DNA from: Gimesia sp.
Lineage (GTDB): Bacteria; Planctomycetota; Planctomycetia; Planctomycetales; Planctomycetaceae
NCBI GenBank assembly: GCA_002706765.1
Contig: PAJV01000052.1
Span: forward strand, 1 to 64,000
Reading direction: 5' to 3'
DNA: 64,000 nucleotides
Every line of letters begins with the position of its first letter. The stretch's first letter is position 1. Below the pieces are notes generated by a model. That model did not search any database. It was not told where the DNA came from and saw only the letters and a program-made list of their open reading frames with translations. Of the stretch, positions 45,405 to 53,290 are shown piece after piece. Both the position numbers and the translations under genes were made by a program.

Positions 45405-45824
45405 TTATTCGTCTTTATCAGCAGACAGGTAACCGGCGGAAGACTGAAAGTATTTCTGGCGACGTCGATTGGAATCCTGAGAAGCCGCGGAGAGTCCCGC
45501 TTTCAGATCTTCCAGATTCGCCTGGCAGTAGCGGCACCCGGTTTCATGTAAGTGGAATTCGATGTATTCGTGATAGTCGGAAGGCAGCGTCTCCAGAAGA
45601 TAGCCTCCCAGCTGGCTCCGCGAAGGGCAACTCAGGCGATTTCGTCTCCAGATTTCTCCTACCGAATGGACGCCATCGTTTCGCTGGCGTGACAGCGTTG
45701 CCAGGCGAACCCGTAATGAATCCGAACTGCGGAGGGTGGCTTCGACTTCTGACATCAGCGCGACCGAGAGACTTTCATCCAGGTAGGCCAGCAGTTCCTG
45801 GTCTGTAAACGGTTTTTCTGACAT
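45405..45824 (-). CDS. Zinc-finger anti-sigma-like protein
   Basis: 139 residues. H93-E-T-G-C97-R-Y-C100 gives the H-x3-C-x2-C zinc motif of anti-sigma factors, and the N-terminal part (about 5-45) has the D-x-E-L-L-A-Y-L-D-E segment typical of their start. No membrane segment, so it would be a soluble type. No sigma factor gene is adjacent, unlike most such proteins. Functional call is by motif. Confidence 0.6.
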   Translation of the reverse strand: MSEKPFTDQELLAYLDESLSVALMSEVEATLRSSDSLRVRLATLSRQRNDGVHSVGEIWRRNRLSCPSRSQLGGYLLETLPSDYHEYIEFHLHETGCRYCQANLEDLKAGLSAASQDSNRRRQKYFQSSAGYLSADKDE

Positions 45825-46296
45825 GACTTGAGAGCCTCAATCCTGTTGGGATTTTGAATGCTTCCGCTGTGAGTACCTGTTCTATTATGAGTGAATGTTA
45901 ACAGGCTTTAAAGACTATTCGTGTAAACAGTTGTGTATTTCTAAAGAAATGAGAGACCAGGTCTGTCGCTTATGAAAGTTCGGGCAGAGATTTGTGAATT
46001 TAACGACAAATCGGGTCAGGTAAGCCCTTTTTCCAATTAGTCAAACGGGTTTCTCCTGCCGGAATGGTTGTCGCTGGCAGCTTTGCTCGTTAGCATACGC
46101 TTTATACATCGACGCGCTTAGGTTGCGCCTGGTGGCGCGTGAATGCTGTCGCCGCTCAAATCTACGGTTACCCGATTTCGGCACCGCACTTCTTCAGTCA
46201 TGTACAATCAGTTCGTCAGAGTACAGACTGAGGGAAGTAAGTTGGTTGGGAGCGGGGCAACTTTTTTGTCTGTCTAGAAGAATTGAAGGAATCACA
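45825..46296. other. 472-base intergenic region upstream of the transketolase genes
   Basis: No gene supported. A reading frame beginning at 46123 runs into the transketolase gene but its first 58 codons look non-coding. A small hairpin GCGCC-TGGT-GGCGC lies at 46125-46138. Confidence 0.35.
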
Positions 46297-47139
46297 GTGG
46301 CTGCTCAAGCAAATGCCTTATCATTGGAAGAGTTGAAGGAAAAAGGTAAAGTCCTTCGTCGTCTGATCATCCGTATGACCACCGAAGCCGGCAGCGGACA
46401 TCCCAGCAGCAGCCTGTCTGCCGTGGAAGTCGTGAACGCACTCTGGTTTGGTGGTTTTATGAAATACGATCCCGAAAATCCCAGCTGGGACAGCCGCGAT
46501 CGTTTCATTCTGAGTAAAGGCCACGCGGTTCCCGTACTGTACGCAGCCATGGCGGAAGCGGGCTACTTCTCGGAAGACGATGTCATGACTCTCCGCAAAC
46601 TGGGCAGCCCGTTTGAAGGTCATCCCAACATGAAACGTCTGCCCGGCATCGAAGCCTCAACAGGTTCGCTGGGACAGGGACTTTCACTGGGGATCGGCCA
46701 GGCCCTTGGCGCACGCCTGAACAAAAATGGTTCCAATGTTTTCGTCGTGATCGGCGACGGGGAAATGGGCGAAGGTCAGGTCTGGGAAGCATTGGCCACC
46801 GCTGAAAAATACAAGCTGGGTAACCTGACTGCCATTATCGATCAGAATGGATATCAGCAGACCGGCTCAACTCATGATGTACTCGATCTGGGTTCCTTTG
46901 AAGAAAAAATCTCTGCTTTTGGCTGGTATACACAGACGATTGAAGGCAACGACCAGGAAGCGGTTGTCAAAGCTCTGGAAAATGCAGCTAAAGTGACAGA
47001 TCGACCCAAAGCCATTATATCAAAGACCAAAAAAGGGTATGGAATTCTGCCCATTCTGGAAGAAACCGGCGATGTGAACTATCACGGTAAGCCACTTTCA
47101 CCGGAACTGGCAGAAAAAGCTCTGGCGTTTCTTGCTTAG
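46297..47139 (+). CDS. Transketolase, N-terminal (TPP-binding) subunit
   Basis: First half of a split transketolase. GTG 46297 is chosen because GAAGGA lies six bases before it; 280 residues. The TPP-binding segment GDGEMGEGQVWEA (about 150) and catalytic His region SGHPSSSLS (about 31-39) mark the N-terminal half of the normal enzyme. The C-terminal half is a separate gene 115 bases downstream. The pair would transfer two-carbon units in the pentose phosphate pathway. Confidence 0.9.
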   Translation: MAAQANALSLEELKEKGKVLRRLIIRMTTEAGSGHPSSSLSAVEVVNALWFGGFMKYDPENPSWDSRDRFILSKGHAVPVLYAAMAEAGYFSEDDVMTLRKLGSPFEGHPNMKRLPGIEASTGSLGQGLSLGIGQALGARLNKNGSNVFVVIGDGEMGEGQVWEALATAEKYKLGNLTAIIDQNGYQQTGSTHDVLDLGSFEEKISAFGWYTQTIEGNDQEAVVKALENAAKVTDRPKAIISKTKKGYGILPILEETGDVNYHGKPLSPELAEKALAFLA

Positions 47140-47254
47140 AACCCTGCCAGCAGGTGTCGCAGACCGGAACCACTTTCGGGAACGCAATGATCGCTGGCGG
47201 ATCGAATCAAATAACATCTAAAGTCAACACATACAAAAAAAGAGACAGATCATT

Positions 47255-48208
47255 ATGTATTTAGGCGAATTGAGTGGATTGAAAATCGGACAAGCCACCC
47301 GCGATGCGTTTGGTGATGCATTGAAAGAACTGGGTGATAAATATCCGGGAATCGTGACGGTAGACGGTGACGTCGGGAACTCAACCCGCACAGAAGTCTT
47401 TGCCCACGCCTATCCGGAACGGGCCTTTAATGTCGGGATTGCAGAAAGCAACATGGTCAGTGTGGCCGGCGGTTTGGCTTCTACGGGACATATCCCGGTT
47501 GTCGCCAGCTTCGCGGCTTTCCTGCTGTGTAATGCTTACGACCAGATCAGAATGTCGATCGCGTTCCCGAACATGAACGTCAAACTGGTGGGAACTCATG
47601 CCGGTATTTCCATCGGCGAAGATGGTCCTTCCCAGATGGGCATCGAAGATGTCTCCCTGGCCTGCAGTCTGCCGGGCATGGTCGTGATGGTCACCGCGGA
47701 TGCGGTTTCCACAAAAGCAGCCACTGCGGCAATGCTGGAATACGAAGGTCCTGTTTACCTGCGCCTGGGACGTCCCAAAGTGTCCGAAATCTATTCGGAA
47801 GGGGATACTTTCGAGATCGGCAAAGCCAATACGGTTCGTGAAGGTGATGACGTTACCATTATCGCAAACGGACTGATGGTCGCCGGTGCGATCGATGCGG
47901 CGACCAAACTGGCAGAAGAAGGCGTCAGCGTGCGTGTGATCGATATGCATACGGTCAAACCTCTGGACGTGGATGCGGTTCAGAAAGCGGCTCGTGAAAC
48001 AGGCGCGATTGTGGTTGCTGAAGAGCACCTCGCACACGGCGGACTGGGATCTGCAGTCGCCATGGCGGTTTCACAGACCAGTCCGGTCCCGATGGCTTAC
48101 GTCAATGTGGGTGACTGTTTTGCAGAAAGTGGTGATCCTCAAGGTCTGCTGGACAAATACGGTCTGACAGCTGCTGCGATTGTCGAAGCTGTCAAAAAAG
48201 TAAAATAA
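47255..48208 (+). CDS. Transketolase, C-terminal subunit
   Basis: Second half of the split enzyme, 317 residues. Pyrimidine-binding domain (about 12-175), with FNVGIAESNMVSVAGG containing the catalytic Glu, and the transketolase-C domain (about 190-310). GIGEDGPSQMG-like segment SIGEDGPSQMGIEDV is present. Both subunits are intact. It closes with a terminator. Split transketolases are known from archaea and some bacteria. Confidence 0.92.
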   Translation: MYLGELSGLKIGQATRDAFGDALKELGDKYPGIVTVDGDVGNSTRTEVFAHAYPERAFNVGIAESNMVSVAGGLASTGHIPVVASFAAFLLCNAYDQIRMSIAFPNMNVKLVGTHAGISIGEDGPSQMGIEDVSLACSLPGMVVMVTADAVSTKAATAAMLEYEGPVYLRLGRPKVSEIYSEGDTFEIGKANTVREGDDVTIIANGLMVAGAIDAATKLAEEGVSVRVIDMHTVKPLDVDAVQKAARETGAIVVAEEHLAHGGLGSAVAMAVSQTSPVPMAYVNVGDCFAESGDPQGLLDKYGLTAAAIVEAVKKVK

Positions 48209-48217
48209 GGAATCAAC

Positions 48218-48251
48218 AGGCCCTCTTGGGATTTCACAGGAGGGCCTTTTC
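48218..48251 (+). terminator. Rho-independent terminator after the transketolase
   Basis: AGGCCCTC (48218-48225) pairs with GAGGGCCT (48240-48247), then TTTTC. Loop of 14 bases. Confidence 0.75.
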
Positions 48252-48309
48252 TATTCCTGTTTCAGAATATCTGATTCTAAGTCCCGTTCACATTTTGTGA
48301 GAGAACTTT

Positions 48310-49266
48310 GTGACTGAGTTTCGCGCGTTTCATAATACCGACCCACCGCAGCTGCTGAAGTTATGGCACACTGCAGGACTGGGTAGAGGAGCCGCGGAAT
48401 GTCTCAGTAACGATGCCTTTGAAGTGCTGATTTTTTCGCAGCCGTACTTCGATCCGGAAGGCCTGATCGTTGCGGAACAGGATGGCGAACAGGTCGGCTT
48501 TGTGCTGGCCGGTTTTGGTGCTAACGAGGCAGGCTCTGCACTGGACTTCACCAAAGGTGTGATCTGTGCGGTGATCGTACACCCTGATTACCGTCGTCAG
48601 GGCATCGGCCGTGAGCTGGTACAACGGGCAGAGGAGTACCTCAAATCCAAAGGGGCAACCGATATTATCGCGGGTCCCTCTGGTCTGCGCTCCCCGTATC
48701 TGGTGGGCCTGTATGGGGGGACTCGACCTTCTGGTTTTCTGCTGTCTGATCCACTGGCGGCTCCTTTTTTTGAAGCCGTGGGTTATGAACCGATTAGTTC
48801 GACCCGTATTTACCAGCGTGACCTGCTCGGCCAGAAACCGCCGATCAAGTTTCATCTGGTGAATATCCGCCGCAAAATGCAGCTGAACATTTCCGATGAT
48901 TTCCAGGCGCCCAACTGGTGGTGGCTGACCCGCATGGGGCGACTCGAAACACTGCACTTTGAGCTCGCTTCCAAAACCGGTGAACCGGCGGTCGCTTCTG
49001 CCACCATCGTCGGACTGGATCTCTACATTCCCAAGTGGGAAGAACGGGTGATCGGACTGACCGATGTCTTCGTGAAGGAAGAGGACCGCGGTAAAGGGTA
49101 TGGCCAGTCGTTACTGCTGGAAATCGCCCGCCGCCTGCAGGATGAACTGATCACTAAACTCGAACTGCATGTGGACGAGAATAATACGGTTGCCTCGAAT
49201 GTTGCAGAAGCGGTTGGCTACTATCAGGTTGATACTGGTATTGTATATCAAAAGATTTCACGTTAG
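48310..49266 (+). CDS. Two-domain GNAT acetyltransferase
   Basis: 318 residues starting at a GTG. Two GNAT domains in tandem: the first (about 1-165) has the CoA motif HPDYRRQGIGRELV (about 97-110), the second (about 185-318) has VKEEDRGKGYGQSLL (about 257-271). Such doubled GNATs can act on antibiotics, mycothiol-like or other substrates; no prediction is possible. It follows the transketolase terminator and stands alone. Confidence 0.85.
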   Translation: MTEFRAFHNTDPPQLLKLWHTAGLGRGAAECLSNDAFEVLIFSQPYFDPEGLIVAEQDGEQVGFVLAGFGANEAGSALDFTKGVICAVIVHPDYRRQGIGRELVQRAEEYLKSKGATDIIAGPSGLRSPYLVGLYGGTRPSGFLLSDPLAAPFFEAVGYEPISSTRIYQRDLLGQKPPIKFHLVNIRRKMQLNISDDFQAPNWWWLTRMGRLETLHFELASKTGEPAVASATIVGLDLYIPKWEERVIGLTDVFVKEEDRGKGYGQSLLLEIARRLQDELITKLELHVDENNTVASNVAEAVGYYQVDTGIVYQKISR

Positions 49267-49440
49267 CGTGTAAGAGGATGGTGGTGTCGACTTTAGGAGA
49301 CATCGGGTATGCGCGACAGTGATTTCCAGAGCGCATCACCTGTCACCATCGTGTCTGTTTATCGAGTATACTCGGTTCAGATGGACCTGGAGACGTTTTG
49401 TTAAACTGGACACAGGCTAAACTTGCAAAGGTAACCGTAC

Positions 49441-50397
49441 ATGGCGGCACTGTATATCACCGAAGACGATGTTCGCTCCCTGATGGATATGGAAAAATCC
49501 ATCCTCATCACACATAAGGTTTTTAAAGAACTGGCCGCCGGTCGCGCGAAGAATGAACCCCGGCAGCGAGTCAAGGCACCCGGCATCATGCTGCACACGA
49601 TGTCTGCCGCCAGTGAATATCTGGGCTATGTCGGCTGGAAAGCCTACACAACCACCAAAGAGGCTGCCCAGTTTCACGTTGCCATTTACGATCAGGAGAC
49701 TGGCGAAATGCGGGCGTTGATCGAAGGGGATTTTCTGGGCCAGCTGCGCACCGGCGCTGCCAGTGGAGTGGCAACCGAATACATGGCGCGACCCGATTCC
49801 AAAGTCGTGGGTCTGTTTGGCACCGGGCTGCAGGCGCGCACACAACTGCAGGCGGTCTGTCTGACGCGCAAAATCGAATTCGTTTCGGTTTACTCACGCA
49901 ACTATGAGCATTGCAGTCGGTTCGCAGAAGAAATGACCGAACTGTGCGATGTCGAAGTCACCGCCTCGCATTCTCCCGATGAAACTGCCGCAGAAAAAGA
50001 TATCGTGATCTGTGCCACCAGCAGTAAAACACCGCTGTTTGACGGACGCGTCCTGGATGAAGGCACTCACCTGAATGTGATTGGTTCCAATCATCGTTCG
50101 CGGCGCGAAATTGATCGCACGACCATTAAGCGGGCTGATGTGATTGTCTGCGATGACATTGAGCAGTGTAAGATTGAAGCGGGCGACTTCATGCCGCCCG
50201 TGGATGAAGGGATTACCGACTGGCGGCTGATGCATAACCTGTGTGAAATTGTTGCCGAGCGTGAAACCGGTCGCGCCACAGATGACCAGGTCACGCTGTT
50301 TAAATCGGTCGGTCTGGCGGTGGAAGATATTGCCATGGGCGTCAAGGTTTATGAACTGGCGCTCGAAGAGGGTCTGGGCGTCGACCTGCCATTTTGA
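49441..50397 (+). CDS. Ornithine cyclodeaminase / mu-crystallin family enzyme
   Basis: 318 residues, normal size. An NAD(P)-binding Rossmann domain with the G-L-F-G-T-G-L-Q-A-R motif (about 122-131) follows an N-terminal dimerisation domain; the conserved K-A-Y (about 67) and R-T-G-A-A-S-G (103-109) segments are present. The family contains ornithine and lysine cyclodeaminases, alanine dehydrogenases and imine reductases; substrate cannot be settled. Converges on mazG with 29 bases between stops. Confidence 0.85.
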   Translation: MAALYITEDDVRSLMDMEKSILITHKVFKELAAGRAKNEPRQRVKAPGIMLHTMSAASEYLGYVGWKAYTTTKEAAQFHVAIYDQETGEMRALIEGDFLGQLRTGAASGVATEYMARPDSKVVGLFGTGLQARTQLQAVCLTRKIEFVSVYSRNYEHCSRFAEEMTELCDVEVTASHSPDETAAEKDIVICATSSKTPLFDGRVLDEGTHLNVIGSNHRSRREIDRTTIKRADVIVCDDIEQCKIEAGDFMPPVDEGITDWRLMHNLCEIVAERETGRATDDQVTLFKSVGLAVEDIAMGVKVYELALEEGLGVDLPF

Positions 50398-50426
50398 AAC
50401 AGAATTGCTGCTGACAGGTCAATGCT

Positions 50427-51386
50427 TCAGGAGTTCTGTTTTTCCTGTTGCTTGACTGCCTGGTAGATCTGTTCCATTTCCTGCAGCGAAGCTTTCTGAA
50501 TGGAACTACCGGTTCGTTCCAGTTCCTGTTCAATTTTCTGCACGCGCTGTTGAAACTTACTGTTGCTTTTTCGGAGCGCTTCTTCGGGATTGATTTTCCA
50601 GCGGCGGGCAATATTGGCGACCACAAACAGGATGTCTCCCAGTTCTCCTTCCACCCGCTCGCGCAGTTCCGGGTCCGCAAGTTCCCTGTCAGCGACGATG
50701 TCCGCCTCAACACTGGCCGGTGTATGGGGAATCTGCCCTCCGGGATAGATTTCATCGGCCAGTTCCTGTATCTCTTCCCGCAGTTTATCAAACAGCATGT
50801 CGCGATGCGGAAAATCGTATCCCACCTTCGCTGCTTTTTCTGCGATCCGTGAGGCCCGCGCCAAAGCCGGCAATGCTGCAGGCAGGCCATCAAAAATCGA
50901 CCGTCGCTGCTTTTCCTGCTCCTTGATCTGATCCCAGTTGCGGCGTACCTCCTCGGGAGTTTCTGCGGCAACATCGCCGAATACATGCGGATGCCGTTCG
51001 ATCATTTTCAGCGTCAGGCGATCGACGACATGCGTCAGATCAAATCGACCTTCATCGGCGGCGATCTGGGCATCAAGCACGATCTGCAGTAACAGATCCC
51101 CCAGTTCTTCAATAATATGTTCATCATTGCCGGAATCGATGGCTTCCAGCAGTTCGTAGGTCTCTTCGAGGGTGTAAGGTTTGATCGTTGCCAGAGTCTG
51201 ATCCCGATCCCAGGGACAGCCGTCCGGTGAACGCAGACGGGCAATTACATCGCAAAGCTTTTCAAATGCAGGGGTTAAGATGCTATGATCAGGGGGAGTT
51301 CCCGGCAAGGGGGTTCCCGCTTCTGTTGATTCAGCAGGCTGTGATTGATGCTCTGATTCTGTCATATGTTCGACCGGTTGATTCAC
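50427..51386 (-). CDS. mazG: Nucleoside triphosphate pyrophosphohydrolase MazG
   Basis: Hydrolyses (d)NTPs to monophosphates, a house-cleaning enzyme that in E. coli also lowers ppGpp-linked stress. 319 residues; GTG 51386 taken as start, ATG 51365 possible. Two MazG folds: the first around EELGDLLLQIVLDAQ (E-E-x-x-D), the second around EGELGDILFVVANIA. The CPWDRDQT segment (about 54-61) is the typical entry to the first fold. A 40-residue proline/glutamate-rich N-terminal tail is unusual. Confidence 0.93.
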   Translation of the reverse strand: MNQPVEHMTESEHQSQPAESTEAGTPLPGTPPDHSILTPAFEKLCDVIARLRSPDGCPWDRDQTLATIKPYTLEETYELLEAIDSGNDEHIIEELGDLLLQIVLDAQIAADEGRFDLTHVVDRLTLKMIERHPHVFGDVAAETPEEVRRNWDQIKEQEKQRRSIFDGLPAALPALARASRIAEKAAKVGYDFPHRDMLFDKLREEIQELADEIYPGGQIPHTPASVEADIVADRELADPELRERVEGELGDILFVVANIARRWKINPEEALRKSNSKFQQRVQKIEQELERTGSSIQKASLQEMEQIYQAVKQQEKQNS

Positions 51387-51473
51387 CTGTGAGCGGTTAT
51401 CGTGTAGGATTACGGTATCGTAGCGAATTCAATTCGTTCTGAAAATTCACAATGAAAATGAGAGGCTGAAATC

Positions 51474-51986
51474 ATGAGTTTTCTCAAGAATAGTTTTATG
51501 ACAGTTTGTATCCTGCTGCTGACATCGATGGTCGTCTCTGCGGCGGAACAGGCTGAAGAGAAGGGCGCTGGCGCGCCGGACCAGGCGCAACTTGAACAGA
51601 AGTTTGCAGAACAGATGAGTGGTGCTACTCTCGTCGGGCACTTCAGTGTTGATGGCAAGCAGAACGGCAAACCGCCTCGCGAAGAACGCTATGAGATCGC
51701 TTCTGCCAAAAAACTGCAGGGGGATCAGTGGCTGATTACCGCCCGCATCAAATATGGCGAGAATGATGTCAATGTACCGATGCCTCTGAATGTCTTCTGG
51801 GCGGGGGATACTCCCGTGATTTCCCTGACCAACTTGACCATCCCCGGCCTGGGGACCTTCACTTCTCGCGTGATGTTCTACGAAGGCCGTTATGCTGGTA
51901 CCTGGCAACACGGTCAGGTCGGCGGAAATCTCTGGGGCAAAATCGAATACGCCAATCAGAAATCAGAACCGCAGGAAGAGAAATAA
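51474..51986 (+). CDS. Secreted protein of unknown function
   Basis: 170 residues with a signal peptide (about 1-24, cut after VSAA). The mature part is beta-rich and contains a repeated G-x-W-x-G pattern near the end (AGTWQHGQVGGNLWG). No family recognised. The downstream esterase gene starts within 40 bases on the same strand. Confidence 0.65.
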   Translation: MSFLKNSFMTVCILLLTSMVVSAAEQAEEKGAGAPDQAQLEQKFAEQMSGATLVGHFSVDGKQNGKPPREERYEIASAKKLQGDQWLITARIKYGENDVNVPMPLNVFWAGDTPVISLTNLTIPGLGTFTSRVMFYEGRYAGTWQHGQVGGNLWGKIEYANQKSEPQEEK

Positions 51987-52024
51987 ATCAAGTGTCGTGC
52001 CAAAGAACTGAGGAATCCCCATCG

Positions 52025-53059
52025 ATGTCAAAATTTGTATTATTCTATTTGTGTGTATCAGGTATGTGCGCCTTGAATCCACAGAGTCTGTCAGCAGCAG
52101 AAAAGGTTTCTGAGACAAATCAGAAACCGGCAAAGCCGGAACTCATTAAAGTGAAAAGCAGCCTGGATCACAGTCTGCAGCCATCCATGCTCTGGGCTCC
52201 CGCTTCTGCTCAGACGGAACCGACTCCCCTGTTTGTCTTTCTGCATTCCTGGAGCGGTAATTATAAACAGAACAATGCGAAATGGCTGGAAGAAGCCGAA
52301 CGGCGCGGCTGGATTTATCTGCATCCCGATTTTCGAGGTGTCAACCAGCAGCCTGAAGCCTGTGGATCCCGACTGGCACGCCAGGATATTCTGGACGCCA
52401 TTGATTATGTCATTCAGCATTACAACGTGGATCAGTCGCGTATTTACCTGGCAGGCTCTTCGGGAGGCGGGCATATGACGATGCTGATGGCCGGTCATCA
52501 TCCCGATCGTTTCTCGGCGGCTTCCGCCTGGGTGGGTATCAGCGATCTGGCGGAATGGTACCGCTTTCATCTGAAAGAGGGCGTACCTCAGAATTATGCC
52601 CGCATGATTTTAAAATCGTTGACGGACAAACCAGGCACCTCAGAGGAAATTGATGAGCAATACCGTGATCGTTCTCCATTGTTCTGGGTCGGGAATGCCA
52701 CTCAATTACCTCTGGACCTTAATGCTGGTGTGACGGATGGTCAAACCGGTTCGGTTCCCTTCGCCCATACAATCAATGCCTTCAACGTGCTGGCGGAGAA
52801 GAATAGGACTACTCCCGTTTCCGAAGCAGAAATTCAGCAGTTATGGGAGCAGGGAACACTGAAAAACCCCCAGCCTTCCGATCAGGTGACCGATGAAACT
52901 TATGGACGCGAGATTCATCTCAGGCGAAAATCGGGCAATGCACGTGTAACGATTTTCCAGGGAGGCCATGAAGGCTTGCCACAACCTGCCTGTGAATGGC
53001 TGTCAAAACAGTCACGCGATACATCCGGTTTCAACAAGCATTCTGCAGAGACACGTTGA
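52025..53059 (+). CDS. Secreted alpha/beta hydrolase (esterase/peptidase type)
   Basis: 344 residues from ATG 52025, with GAGGA about 12 bases upstream; a GTG at 51992 is less likely because it precedes the signal peptide (about 1-24). The nucleophile elbow is A-G-S-S-G-G-G-H, matching G-x-S-x-G, after a V-D-Q-S-R-I-Y-L strand; FLHSWSG is the oxyanion region. Candidate His is in GGHEG near the C-terminus. It resembles phospholipase/prolyl-oligopeptidase-like esterases. Likely co-transcribed with the upstream secreted protein. Confidence 0.8.
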   Translation: MSKFVLFYLCVSGMCALNPQSLSAAEKVSETNQKPAKPELIKVKSSLDHSLQPSMLWAPASAQTEPTPLFVFLHSWSGNYKQNNAKWLEEAERRGWIYLHPDFRGVNQQPEACGSRLARQDILDAIDYVIQHYNVDQSRIYLAGSSGGGHMTMLMAGHHPDRFSAASAWVGISDLAEWYRFHLKEGVPQNYARMILKSLTDKPGTSEEIDEQYRDRSPLFWVGNATQLPLDLNAGVTDGQTGSVPFAHTINAFNVLAEKNRTTPVSEAEIQQLWEQGTLKNPQPSDQVTDETYGREIHLRRKSGNARVTIFQGGHEGLPQPACEWLSKQSRDTSGFNKHSAETR

Positions 53060-53290
53060 ACTGCCTGGAATCTGTCTTTCTGGGGAAGCAGTGTCGACGA
53101 GGCAGAATGAATAAAGGCTGCGGCCTGCGTGCATTATAAGGATTCTTTCAGAGCAGCGGGGGAATCAACGGCATGAAGCCTGTTTCGGTCGATTGAGTAT
53201 TCAAACCGGGTACTTCAATCGCATACAATGGAATCTGCCTCAAAATCTTTTGATGTGCGTGCGAAAATTTCAACCTGAGAGCCTGTAACT

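Noticed and set aside
46123..46296. 58-codon N-terminal extension of the transketolase subunit
   Set aside because: No ribosome-binding site at 46123 and the sequence is not transketolase-like; GTG 46297 has GAAGGA upstream.
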